A DNA stretch of 64,000 bases from the NCBI RefSeq assembly GCF_000878195.1, contig NZ_JXST01000011.1, positions 62,001 through 126,000 of the forward strand. The letters run 5' to 3'. The position numbers and the translations under genes are program-made. Positions 8,942 through 16,521 of this stretch are shown here, piece after piece. The stretch comes from Mycolicibacterium llatzerense. Lineage in GTDB: Bacteria > Actinomycetota > Actinomycetes > Mycobacteriales > Mycobacteriaceae. The notes under the pieces are model-generated. The model made no database searches. It saw only the letters and a program-made list of their open reading frames with translations, and was not told where the DNA came from. The first letter of the stretch is position 1, and the number at the start of each line of letters is the position of its first letter.

Positions 8942-10087
8942 CTAGGTCTGGCCGGGTGCCCCAGTCAGCTTGCGGACGGTGAGAACCTCACTGTCCCGGA
9001 ACGCCCGCCCGTTGGGGTAGAGCAGGTCGCTGAACCAGGTCTTGGGCTCCGACGGGTACGGGTGGTCCCACGAATCCCAGGGGAAGTAGGTCTGGGTCTT
9101 GCCTGCCACGAGCCCCCAGCTGTACGCACCGACGTTGCGCTGCTTGGCAATTGGCAGAATTCCCTCAACGGTGCTGCCCTGATTGCGAGCCAGGTACTCG
9201 GTGCACAGGATGGGCCGGCCCATCGGGGCGAGCTCATCGATCCGGGCCGAGAAGTCGGCCGGCTTGGCGTAGCTGTGGAACGAGATGATGTCCGAGTTGT
9301 CCAGCTGGATCGACGAGATGGCGCTGCGCTGCGCGGGGTTGGCCCAACTGCCTTGCCACACACCACTTGTCAGCGGCTGCACGGGGTCGACGGCCCGCGC
9401 CCACGCGAACACCTGCGGCAGCAGGTCGGCGACGAGTTTCATCTTGTCGCTGCGCTCGACCTTGCGATAGACCGCGGCCGGGTTGTCGGGCTCGTTCCAC
9501 AGATCCCAGCCGAGCACGCGGTTGTCGTTGCGGAACAGGTTCAGCACACCGGTGACGTAGTTCTGCAGTACGGCACGGTAATTCGGATCACCGATCCGGT
9601 CGGCGCCCGGGCTCTGCACCCATCCCGAGTTGTGGACGCCCGGTGTCGGGGCCCGCTGCACGCCGAGTTTGGGATGCGGGTCCCAGCACGAGTCGAAGAA
9701 CACGAACAGCGGCTTGATGCCGTTGCTCGAAGCGATGCTGACGAATTGCGTCAACCGCTGCGAGAAGCCCTGCGGGTCCTGCGCCCACAGCAGATCGTGC
9801 AGGAAGACGCGGACGGTATTGAACCCGAACCAGCGGGCGGCACCCAGCTCGGCGTTGATCCGGCCCGGGTCATAGGTACCCGACTGGAACATCTCCAACT
9901 GATTGACCGCGGTGGAGGTGATGTAGTTCCCCCCGACCAGCCAGCCCTGCCCCTGGTACCAGCTGTTGGCCCGCTCGGGCGTCCAACGGGCCCCGGCCGC
10001 AGACGCCAGGGCCGGTCCGGAGAATCCGGCCATGGCAGAACCCGCTGCCAGCAGCAGCGGCACCTTGAGAGCGGTTCTGCGGTCCAC
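8942..10087 (-). CDS. Secreted GH5-like (cellulase superfamily) glycoside hydrolase
   Basis: 381 residues. The N-terminus (MDRRTALKVPLLLAAGSAMAGFSGPALA) is a signal peptide with an Arg pair close to a Tat motif. The barrel shows the acid/base motif WDLWNEPDNP (Asn198-Glu199) and the nucleophile RPILCTEY (Glu297), as in GH5 endoglucanases and mannanases. FNTVRVFLHDL and SFHSY are other expected barrel strands. It is a single-domain protein of normal length. The substrate is unknown. A TetR gene starts upstream on the same strand with a 93-nt gap; co-transcription is possible but not evident. Confidence 0.82.
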   Translation of the reverse strand: MDRRTALKVPLLLAAGSAMAGFSGPALASAAGARWTPERANSWYQGQGWLVGGNYITSTAVNQLEMFQSGTYDPGRINAELGAARWFGFNTVRVFLHDLLWAQDPQGFSQRLTQFVSIASSNGIKPLFVFFDSCWDPHPKLGVQRAPTPGVHNSGWVQSPGADRIGDPNYRAVLQNYVTGVLNLFRNDNRVLGWDLWNEPDNPAAVYRKVERSDKMKLVADLLPQVFAWARAVDPVQPLTSGVWQGSWANPAQRSAISSIQLDNSDIISFHSYAKPADFSARIDELAPMGRPILCTEYLARNQGSTVEGILPIAKQRNVGAYSWGLVAGKTQTYFPWDSWDHPYPSEPKTWFSDLLYPNGRAFRDSEVLTVRKLTGAPGQT

Positions 10088-10180
10088 CGCACGAGGCTAC
10101 TGATCTTGATGGGGCTATCGGGCCGTGCTTATCGAGTTGCAATCAACCAGTTGTCGGGCAGTGACGCTGAAGCCGACGGG

Positions 10181-10765
10181 TCAGGCGTTGATCCCAGCGG
10201 TGAGAATCGCGGCCAGCTCGCGATACGCGCTGGCATCGTCGAGTCCGGTACTCTCGCGGACCCGGCGCTGCTGGATGCGCACCATCATGGTCGATGCCAG
10301 GTCGGCGGCGAAAGCCGCATGGACATCGCGGAATTCGCCGCTCTCGACGCCGTCGGCGATCATCTCCTGCACCCGGCCGGCGGCGATCTGGGTGTTCTTC
10401 TCGTAGACGCTGCGAGCTGGGGCGAAGGCGTCGAGGTCTGCCATGAACTGGTCGGACGCGGCGTCCAGCACCGTCCCTACCGCCGACAGATAGGCCGTGA
10501 TCCGGGCCCGGGCGCCATCGACTCCGGCCACGAGTCGCTCCACCTCGTCGGTCGCCTGGCGAAAGAACTGCACGGTCGCGGCGCTGACCAACTGTTCCTT
10601 GCTGCCGGCCAGGGTGTACAGCGTCGACTTCGAGCACCGCAGCCGCCCGGCGATGTCGTCGAGCGTGAGGTGCGCGAATCCCTCGTCGAGGAACAGCGTG
10701 ATCAGGGCGTCGAACAGCTCGGTGCGTCGGCGGGTGCCGAATGCCGGGGACGTGCGCGCACTCAC
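10181..10765 (-). CDS. TetR family transcriptional regulator
   Basis: 194 residues from a GTG at 10765. The N-terminal helix-turn-helix is clear (LTLDDIAGRLRCSKSTLYTLAGSKEQLV) and the all-helical ligand domain follows. It is transcribed away from an acyl-CoA dehydrogenase. The 94-bp gap contains a perfect 20-bp palindrome and repeated AGTACT cores, so it probably represses itself and the dehydrogenase, with an acyl-CoA or fatty acid as plausible ligand (inference). Confidence 0.88.
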   Translation of the reverse strand: MSARTSPAFGTRRRTELFDALITLFLDEGFAHLTLDDIAGRLRCSKSTLYTLAGSKEQLVSAATVQFFRQATDEVERLVAGVDGARARITAYLSAVGTVLDAASDQFMADLDAFAPARSVYEKNTQIAAGRVQEMIADGVESGEFRDVHAAFAADLASTMMVRIQQRRVRESTGLDDASAYRELAAILTAGINA

Positions 10766-10794
10766 ATCGGCATAGTACTGCGGACCCTTTACTC

Positions 10795-10836
10795 AGTACT
10801 ACTCAAACAGTACTGTTTGAGGTAATTCAGTACTGT
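10795..10836. promoter_or_regulatory. Predicted TetR operator: 20-bp palindrome with flanking AGTACT cores
   Basis: CTCAAACAGTACTGTTTGAG at 10802-10821 is a perfect palindrome. CAGTACTGT recurs at 10828-10836 and AGTACT cores also start at 10774 and 10795. The cluster lies between the divergent TetR (start 10765) and acyl-CoA dehydrogenase (start about 10860), where an autoregulatory operator is expected. Confidence 0.65.
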
Positions 10837-10859
10837 CTGACGTATTAGTGGAGTACCCG

Positions 10860-11999
10860 GTGCCTGTTGATCGCCTCTTGCCCAACGACGAAGCCCACGC
10901 GCTCATCGAACTCACCCGCGACATCGCCGACAAGGTGCTGGACCCCATCGTCGACCAGCACGAGAAGGACGAGACGTACCCCGACGGGGTGTTCCCCACC
11001 CTTGGCGAGGCCGGGCTGCTGAGCCTGCCGTACCCCGAGGAGTGGGGCGGCGGAGGCCAGCCCTACGAGGTCTACCTCCAGGTGCTCGAGGAGCTCGGGG
11101 CGCGGTGGGCTTCGGTGGCCATCGCGGTCAGCGTGCACAGCTTGTCGTGCCATCCGTTGATGACGTTCGGTACCGACGAGCAGCGGCAGCGCTGGCTGCC
11201 GGAGATGCTGAGCGGCACCCTGGTCGGCGCCTACAGCCTGTCCGAACCGCAGGCCGGTTCCGACGCCGCGGCGCTGGCCTGCAAGGCCGTTCCGTCCGAC
11301 GACGGCTACCGCGTCACCGGCTCGAAAGCATGGATCACGCACGGCGGCTTGGCCGACTTCTACACCCTGTTCGCCCGCACCGGCGAAGGCTCCCAAGGCA
11401 TCTCGTGCTTCCTGGTGCCGAAGGACACACCGGGACTGTCCTTCGGCCGGCCCGAGGAAAAGATGGGCCTGCACGCGGTCCCCACCACCTCCGCGCACTA
11501 CGACGATGCTTTCCTGCCCGCCGAGCGCCTGATCGGCGCCGAAGGCCAGGGCCTGCCAATCGCGTTCAGCGCGCTCGATTCCGGCCGACTCGGTGTCGCC
11601 GCGGTCGCCGTCGGCCTGGCCCAGTCCGCGCTGGATCAGGCGGTGGCCTACGCCCAGGAACGAACGACGTTCGGCCGCAAGATCATCGATCACCAGGGCC
11701 TCGGCTTCCTGCTCGCCGACATGGCAGCGGCAGTTGACTCCGCACGGGCCACCTACCTGGATGCCGCCCGACGGCGCGATGCCGGGCTGCCGTACTCACG
11801 CAACGCCTCGGTGGCCAAACTGGTCGCCACCGACGCGGCCATGAAGGTCACCACCGACGCGGTCCAGGTACTCGGCGGTGCCGGCTACACCCGCGATTAC
11901 CGCGTGGAGCGGTTCATGCGCGAAGCCAAGATCATGCAGATCTTCGAGGGCACCAACCAGATTCAGCGGTTGGTGATCAGCCGGAGCCTGGCGAAGTAG
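10860..11999 (+). CDS. Acyl-CoA dehydrogenase
   Basis: 379 residues if started at the GTG at 10860 (PVDRLLPNDEAHALIELTRD), which has GTGGAG 6 nt upstream. An earlier in-frame GTG at 10848 is that same GTGGAG and lacks its own site. The FAD/substrate motif GAYSLSEPQAGSD, the C-terminal QVLGGAGYTRDYRVERFMREAK and the catalytic-Glu signature IFEGTNQIQR mark a full-length acyl-CoA dehydrogenase (FadE type). It catalyses alpha,beta-dehydrogenation of an acyl-CoA with ETF as acceptor. It probably answers to the adjacent TetR through the palindromic operator. Chain-length preference is not readable. Confidence 0.92.
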   Translation: MPVDRLLPNDEAHALIELTRDIADKVLDPIVDQHEKDETYPDGVFPTLGEAGLLSLPYPEEWGGGGQPYEVYLQVLEELGARWASVAIAVSVHSLSCHPLMTFGTDEQRQRWLPEMLSGTLVGAYSLSEPQAGSDAAALACKAVPSDDGYRVTGSKAWITHGGLADFYTLFARTGEGSQGISCFLVPKDTPGLSFGRPEEKMGLHAVPTTSAHYDDAFLPAERLIGAEGQGLPIAFSALDSGRLGVAAVAVGLAQSALDQAVAYAQERTTFGRKIIDHQGLGFLLADMAAAVDSARATYLDAARRRDAGLPYSRNASVAKLVATDAAMKVTTDAVQVLGGAGYTRDYRVERFMREAKIMQIFEGTNQIQRLVISRSLAK

Positions 12000-12011
12000 C
12001 CGTCCGCCGGA

Positions 12012-13037
12012 CTACATCCGGCTGACGTCGATGATGGCGTTCGCGAATTGCGCGGGCGCCTCCTGCGGCACGTTGTGACCGATGCCGTCGAGGACACGGT
12101 GCTCGTACGCCGCGGTGTACATGGAGCGATATCCCGCGCCGTCTTTCGCCGCACCGTCGAAGTCGCTGCCGATCGTGATGGTGGGGACATGGATCAGCGG
12201 TTTGGTCTGCAGGCGTTGTTCGTCTGCGTCGTAACGACTTTCCCCCTCAGCGAGGCTGAGTCGCCAGCGGTAGTTGTGGATCACGATGGCGACGTGGTCC
12301 GGGTTGTCGAACGACCCGGCGCTCAGTCCGTAGGTCGCGTCGGTGAAGTGCCACAGCGGTGAGGCCTTCTCCCAGATCAGGCGATTGAACTCCTTGGTGT
12401 TCTTGCGGTAGCCGAGTTCACCGCGCGGCGTGGCGAAGTAGTACTGGTACCACCACCCCAGCTCGGCCTGCGGCTCCAGCGGCTGCAGGTTGGCCGCGCG
12501 ATTGACCACGATGTACCCGCTGACCGCAACCAGACCGGCGACCCGCTGCGGCCACAGCGCGGCAACGGCATTCGCTGACCGTCCGCCCCAGTCGAAGCCG
12601 CCGAGGATCGCCCGCGGGATGTTCAGCGCGTCCATCAGGGCAATGACATCCGCGGCCAGCGCGGCTTGCTGCCCGTTCCGGACCGTCGTATCTGCCAGGA
12701 AGCGGGTCGATCCGAAGCCGCGCAGATACGGCACGATCACCCGGAAGCCCTGATCCGCCAGGAGCGCGGAAACGTCTGCGTAGCTGTGGATGTCGTAGGG
12801 CCAGCCGTGCAGCAGGATGACTGGCCGACCGTCCGCCGGCCCCGCTTCGACGTATCCGACGTTCAGGTCGCCGGCGCGAACCTGCTTGACCGCATTCAGG
12901 TTGTGCTCCGGTGCAGGCGGCGGCGTCGTCTTCACGGCCGCCGACTGCTCGGACGACGACCCACAGGCCGCCAGCGACGCGGCGCCGACCGCTGCCGTCG
13001 CCATCAAGCCGAACTGTCTTCTGCTGAAGCCGTTCAC
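12012..13037 (-). CDS. Alpha/beta hydrolase (epoxide hydrolase/haloalkane dehalogenase-like), predicted Tat lipoprotein
   Basis: 341 residues from the GTG at 13037 (VNGFSRRQFGLMATAAVG), with GGAAGGA upstream. The longer frame would place a signal peptide internally. A twin-Arg motif (SRRQFGL) and lipobox SLAAC (Cys25) suggest Tat export and lipid anchoring. The fold is shown by VILLHGWPYD, the nucleophile elbow GGFDWGGR (Asp149, as in epoxide hydrolases and dehalogenases) and the terminal His of GIGHNVPQE (about 321). The Asp nucleophile favours hydrolysis of epoxides or haloalkanes over esters. A surface-anchored member is somewhat unusual. Confidence 0.82.
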   Translation of the reverse strand: MNGFSRRQFGLMATAAVGAASLAACGSSSEQSAAVKTTPPPAPEHNLNAVKQVRAGDLNVGYVEAGPADGRPVILLHGWPYDIHSYADVSALLADQGFRVIVPYLRGFGSTRFLADTTVRNGQQAALAADVIALMDALNIPRAILGGFDWGGRSANAVAALWPQRVAGLVAVSGYIVVNRAANLQPLEPQAELGWWYQYYFATPRGELGYRKNTKEFNRLIWEKASPLWHFTDATYGLSAGSFDNPDHVAIVIHNYRWRLSLAEGESRYDADEQRLQTKPLIHVPTITIGSDFDGAAKDGAGYRSMYTAAYEHRVLDGIGHNVPQEAPAQFANAIIDVSRM

Positions 13038-13193
13038 GGTTCGTCGTTCCTTCCAGAGCGTCTCGGTAGGCTGCCCACGATTCACCACCGCGGTGCACGG
13101 CACCTATCTCACCCGCCGTTGCGCATCGTGTCCAACGATAGATTTCGATGGCTGACATCTACTTCAGAGATGATGGCTGGTCACAGCGTTGCG

Positions 13194-13958
13194 TCAGACG
13201 GCCGCCCACCCACCGTCGACGCTGAGGACGGCGCCGTGGATGTTGGCGGCGTCATCACTGGCCAGGAACGCCACCGATGCGGCGACCTCCTCCGGTGTGC
13301 TCATCCGCCGAGAGGGCAACCGGTCCAGCACCGGTTTGATGTGGTCTGCGAACTCCTGTTGCCGCTCGGTTGCGATCGGCCCCGGGGCCACCGCGTTGAC
13401 CCGAACTCCGAACGGTCCGTACTCGTCGGCCCAGGATGTGGTGAGCGAATGGATCGCCGCCTTGTTGGAGTTGTAGATCGCCGACCCGCTTGCCCCACGC
13501 AGCCCGGTGATCGATCCGATGTTCACCACGGCACCGCCACCAGCACGCACCATCGCCGGGGCGATCACACCGGTGAGCAGGAATGGCGCAAAGACGTTGA
13601 CCTCGAACGCCTCTCGCAGCACCGCGGGCGCAATGTCACCCGTCGGGGTCGGCATCAGCAGCGTGGCGGCGTTGTTCACCAGGATGTCAAGGCGCCCACC
13701 CACCGCCTCCGTGGCGCGTTCGGCGAGGTCGCGGATCGCGTCGTCACCACCCGCCAGGTCTGCCGCGACGAACGACGCGTCGCCGCCGGAAACACGGATA
13801 GCCGTCACCAGCTCGGCACCGCGTTCTGCGTTCCGGCCGCTGACCACGACATGTGCGCCTTCCTGGGCCAGCCTGCGTGCGATGGCTGTTCCGAGTCCTC
13901 CGGTGGAACCCGTGACAAGTGCTGTGCGGCCGGACAATCGCGTATGTTCTGGACTCAT
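13194..13958 (-). CDS. Short-chain dehydrogenase/reductase
   Basis: 254 residues from the ATG at 13958 (MSPEHTRLSGRTALVTGSTGGLGTAIA). It shows the Rossmann motif TGSTGGLG, NNA (LVNNAAT), catalytic Ser in NIGSITG, Tyr-x-x-x-Lys in YNSNK, and the terminal SVDGGW. This is a classical SDR with NAD(P) and a hydroxyl or keto substrate. It is divergent from a TetR gene; its start codon sits in the centre of a 16-bp palindrome, so binding there would block both transcription and initiation. Confidence 0.9.
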   Translation of the reverse strand: MSPEHTRLSGRTALVTGSTGGLGTAIARRLAQEGAHVVVSGRNAERGAELVTAIRVSGGDASFVAADLAGGDDAIRDLAERATEAVGGRLDILVNNAATLLMPTPTGDIAPAVLREAFEVNVFAPFLLTGVIAPAMVRAGGGAVVNIGSITGLRGASGSAIYNSNKAAIHSLTTSWADEYGPFGVRVNAVAPGPIATERQQEFADHIKPVLDRLPSRRMSTPEEVAASVAFLASDDAANIHGAVLSVDGGWAAV

Positions 13959-14000
13959 GAGTCCACATGCTGCACGGGACAAAATGGACCTGCAAGTCCA
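13950..14000. promoter_or_regulatory. Twin TGGAC-N6-GTCCA operators
   Basis: TGGACTCATGAGTCCA (13950-13965) is a perfect palindrome and TGGACCTGCAAGTCCA (13985-14000) shares the same arms. The centres are 35 bp apart. The first covers the SDR start codon and the second overlaps the preferred TetR start. The arms recall operators of LmrA/YxaF-like TetR proteins, the subfamily the encoded regulator resembles. Confidence 0.65.
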
Positions 14001-14586
14001 GAAACTGACGGCCAAGGGGCAGGCCACCCGCGCCCGGATCGTCGACGGCGCCGCAGCCGAAATCCGGGAACGCGGCGTCGCGCAGACCACCATCGAAGAC
14101 GTGATGGCACGTACCCGAACCTCGAAAAGCCAGATTTTCCATTACTTTCCGCACGGCAAAGACCAGCTGCTGCTCGCCGTCGCAACCCTCGAATCGCAGC
14201 GGGTACTCGACGACCAGCAGCCCCACCTCAGCTCCCTCACCTCGTGGGCCGCCTGGCAACGCTGGCGGGACATCGTGGTCGAGCGGTACCGCCGACAGGG
14301 CCAGAACTGCCCGATCGCCGTGCTGATGTCCGAGATCGGACGCACCAGTAGCGGCGCGCAGGCCGTCACCACCGAACTTATCGACTCATGGCGGGGCGCC
14401 ATCGCCGCCGGCATCACCGCAATGCAGCAACAGGAGAGGATCGCCGGCACCGTCGACCCCGAGCGCGCGGCGGCCGCGCTGCTGGCCGGCATCCAGGGCG
14501 GCGTCGGGATCATGCTCGCGACCGGCGACCTCACCTATCTGGAGGCCGCCCTGGACGAGGGCATCGGAGCGCTGCGACAGCGATAG
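13984..14586 (+). CDS. TetR family regulator (LmrA/YxaF-like)
   Basis: 200 residues from the ATG at 13984 (MDLQVQKLTAKGQATRARIVDG). An alternative in-frame ATG at 13957 would overlap the divergent SDR start by 2 nt and leave no room for a promoter. The helix-turn-helix is VAQTTIEDVMARTRTSKSQIFHYFPHGKDQLL; the KSQxxHYFPHGKD turn is typical of LmrA/YxaF-type regulators. A Cys in GQNCPIAVLMSEIG is also common in that group. It probably controls the divergent SDR and itself through the twin operators. Its stop abuts the stop of the convergent NTF2-like gene (TAGCTA). Confidence 0.86.
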   Translation: MDLQVQKLTAKGQATRARIVDGAAAEIRERGVAQTTIEDVMARTRTSKSQIFHYFPHGKDQLLLAVATLESQRVLDDQQPHLSSLTSWAAWQRWRDIVVERYRRQGQNCPIAVLMSEIGRTSSGAQAVTTELIDSWRGAIAAGITAMQQQERIAGTVDPERAAAALLAGIQGGVGIMLATGDLTYLEAALDEGIGALRQR

Positions 14587-15063
14587 CTATTGCAGCGGAA
14601 TGTCGTGCCCCGGACCGCGTTCCGACTCCGGCCGCACGCCGAACCACCGTCGCTCCGCTTCGGTGATCTGCAGATCGTTGATGCTGGCCTCCCGGCGCCG
14701 CATGAGCCCGTTGTCGTCGAACTCCCACAGCTCATTGCCGTAGCTGCGCCACCACTGCCCGTCGTGGTCGTGCCATTCGTATTGAAAGCGGACCGCCATG
14801 CGGTTCCCCCGGAAACCCCACAGGCTCTTGCGGAGCACGTAGTCGAGTTCACGTTCCCACTTGGCCGTCAGGAACTCCACGATGGCCGCGCGGCCCGTCA
14901 CGAACGTGTCGCGGTTACGCCATACCGAGTCCGGTGTGTACGCGGTGGCCACCAGCTCGGGATTGCGGGTATTCCACGCATCCTCGGCCGCTTGCACCTT
15001 CGTCAGCGCCGACATTTCGTCGAACGGCGGGAAGGGTGGTCGGGACTCCGGGATGCCGGACAT
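14587..15063 (-). CDS. DUF1348 / NTF2-like protein
   Basis: 158 residues from the ATG at 15063 ([24 protein letters not shown]), chosen because GAGAGG lies 7 nt upstream. The sequence [50 protein letters not shown] and the Trp-rich end [22 protein letters not shown] match the DUF1348 branch of the nuclear transport factor 2 (SnoaL-like) fold. These small cone-shaped proteins bind or convert small hydrophobic molecules; no specific reaction is known for this branch. Confidence 0.82.
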   Translation of the reverse strand: MSGIPESRPPFPPFDEMSALTKVQAAEDAWNTRNPELVATAYTPDSVWRNRDTFVTGRAAIVEFLTAKWERELDYVLRKSLWGFRGNRMAVRFQYEWHDHDGQWWRSYGNELWEFDDNGLMRRREASINDLQITEAERRWFGVRPESERGPGHDIPLQ

Positions 15064-15197
15064 GGGCGAGCCTCTCGTCAGGTGAAGGGCGGGACCCAAC
15101 GGCCCGCCGCCCTTCACAACCGTAGGAGCACCGTCGACATTTCCTGCGGCTCACACGTCACCCGTAGTTGTTAGTTCGCCTACACGTCACCCCATCT

Positions 15198-15217
15198 GCG
15201 TTGACAGCTGTCAACGC
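15198..15217. promoter_or_regulatory. 20-bp perfect palindrome upstream of a small gene
   Basis: GCGTTGACAGCTGTCAACGC is a perfect palindrome ending 20 bp before the small gene at 15238. It contains TTGACA, so it could be an operator overlapping a -35 box. Two copies of CACGTCACCC lie just upstream (about 15153-15192). Confidence 0.5.
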
Positions 15218-15237
15218 CGCCGAGAAGGATCGACGGC

Positions 15238-15456
15238 GTGTCCGCCAAGACTGAAGAACAGGTATTCAACGAAATTGAGAGCCGCCTGACGGCCAAGTTT
15301 GCGGACCTGCCTCCGGCTCGCGTGACTACCGTCATCGACGGCGCGCGCGAGCAGTTCGCCGGCAGCACGATTCGGGACTTCGTACCGCTCCTCGTCGAGC
15401 GACGTGCCGACGACGAGTTGACCAGGCTCTTGGCCGACAGCTCCGACGCCCGGTAA
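15238..15456 (+). CDS. Small three-helix-bundle dimerization-domain protein
   Basis: 72 residues from a GTG at 15238, with AAGGA 8 nt upstream. The sequence (EEQVFNEIESRLTAKFADLPP, VTTVIDGAREQFAGSTIRDFVPLLVERRADDEL) fits the actinobacterial family annotated as three-helix-bundle dimerization domain, with the IRDFVPLLVER end as its best mark. Function is unknown. The 20-bp palindrome just upstream suggests specific regulation. Confidence 0.7.
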   Translation: MSAKTEEQVFNEIESRLTAKFADLPPARVTTVIDGAREQFAGSTIRDFVPLLVERRADDELTRLLADSSDAR

Positions 15457-15463
15457 CTTCCTC

Positions 15464-15519
15464 ACTCGGCATGGCGCCGAGTTTGCTGGCGCCACAACGG
15501 GTTCCAGTACCAACCCGTT
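15464..15519 (+). terminator. Two tandem hairpins after the small gene
   Basis: ACTCGGC (15464-15470) pairs with GCCGAGT (15476-15482), a 7-bp stem 8 nt after the stop. AACGGGTT (15496-15503) pairs with AACCCGTT (15512-15519), an 8-bp stem. There is no long U-tract. The first is a plausible terminator; the second could be an operator instead. Confidence 0.4.
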
Positions 15520-15708
15520 ACCCTCTGAGACCTTTCTGTGAGGACTTTGAGGCGATTGAAACGGTGCGGTCACGGTCGCAGCTCAGTCCCATGTCGAGCG
15601 CGCATCCGATTGAGAACATGTCTTGAACCGGCCTCCCGCGGTGCCCTACGGTTCAGCTGCGCAAATTTTCGGCGCTGGTAATTTAAGGGCACGTTCAAGG
15701 AGACGCCG

Positions 15709-16197
15709 GTGATGATCAGCTTTGGTCGAATCGCTGTGAAAGTAGTTGCCAGCGCCGGTGTGTGCGCTGCCGCCGTGGCCGTGAGCCCGACTGCAGCGGC
15801 AGTCCCACTCAAGACTGGCGGATACGCGTGCGACACGGGCGCCGCAGCGCCTGCAGCCGGGGCACCCGCCGCGGCAGCAGCTGCCGCGCCCTGCGCCGCC
15901 CCCGCCGTCGAATCGTCGGGCATCATCGGCCCCCTGGCCGCCGCTCCGGTGGTCCCGGCCGCGGTCCCGCCGGTTCCTGCGGTGGTCCCGCCGGTCCCGG
16001 TAGGCGTGCCTCCGGTCGTGCCGCCCATCCCCGCCGGCTTGCCGCTCGGCGCCCCGATCCCGATCGCCGCGGCTCCCGCCGCGATCCCGATGGACATGGG
16101 CGGCATCGCCGACGGCAAGGAAGCCCGCACCCTACGTCCCGTCGACGCCGGCGGCCCGACCCCGAACCTGCCGACCCAGCCGGGCCCGCAGAACTGA
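15709..16197 (+). CDS. Secreted Ala/Pro/Val-rich protein
   Basis: 162 residues from the GTG at 15709 (or the adjacent ATG at 15712), with AAGGAG upstream. Residues 1-31 form a signal peptide (VVASAGVCAAAVAVSPTAAA). The mature part is Ala-, Pro- and Val-rich with repeated VPPVP and VVPP units (about 80-120) and two Cys (in YACDTG and APCAAP) that could pair. It resembles other mycobacterial secreted low-complexity proteins. No catalytic motif is seen and I do not recognise a named family. A strong hairpin follows at 16225-16259. Confidence 0.75.
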   Translation: MMISFGRIAVKVVASAGVCAAAVAVSPTAAAVPLKTGGYACDTGAAAPAAGAPAAAAAAAPCAAPAVESSGIIGPLAAAPVVPAAVPPVPAVVPPVPVGVPPVVPPIPAGLPLGAPIPIAAAPAAIPMDMGGIADGKEARTLRPVDAGGPTPNLPTQPGPQN

Positions 16198-16224
16198 ACC
16201 ATCTAGCTGCACAACCGCTTTCAC

Positions 16225-16259
16225 CGAAGCACCCGAGCCCTCGCGGCTCGGGTGCTTCG
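16225..16259 (+). terminator. Strong hairpin terminator (15-bp stem)
   Basis: CGAAGCACCCGAGCC (16225-16239) pairs perfectly with 16245-16259 across a 5-nt loop, 28 nt after the stop of the secreted protein. No U-tract, as is usual in mycobacteria. Confidence 0.75.
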
Positions 16260-16271
16260 TGCGTTGTGGGG

Positions 16272-16486
16272 GTTGACCCTGTATTCAGGGTGAACTTGTG
16301 CGAGTGACGAGCACCGTGGACTCAAGGTCAACAGTCACCCCACGTTGACCCTGTACTGAGGGCGAACTTGTGCGAGTGACGACCGCCGTGGCCTCAGGGT
16401 CAACCGACGGCGGCAGCCCACACCCAGTGACCCTGTACTCAGGGCGCACTTGTGCGAGCGACGACCGCCGTGGCCTCAGGGTCAAC
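16272..16486. repeat. Three copies of a 61-bp structured intergenic repeat
   Basis: Copies at 16272-16332, 16344-16404 and 16426-16486. Each begins GTTGACCCTGTA(C/T)T (degenerate in copy 3) and ends CAGGGTCAAC (degenerate in copy 1). The ends are inverted repeats, so each unit can fold as one hairpin. The core contains ACTTGTGCGAG(T/C)GACGA(C/G)C. Copy 2 and copy 3 are nearly identical. Spacing is irregular (11 and 21 nt gaps). The block fills most of the 324-bp gap between the convergent secreted-protein gene and the L,D-transpeptidase. There is no open frame in it. Confidence 0.75.
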
Positions 16487-16521
16487 GCGGCGCGAGAGTG
16501 CGAATTGTCCTGCGGCGCAGG

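Noticed and set aside
16272..16486. Possible CRISPR array
   Set aside because: Only three copies with irregular gaps (11 and 21 nt), 61-bp units with internal dyads and no cas genes nearby; it fits an intergenic repeat family better.
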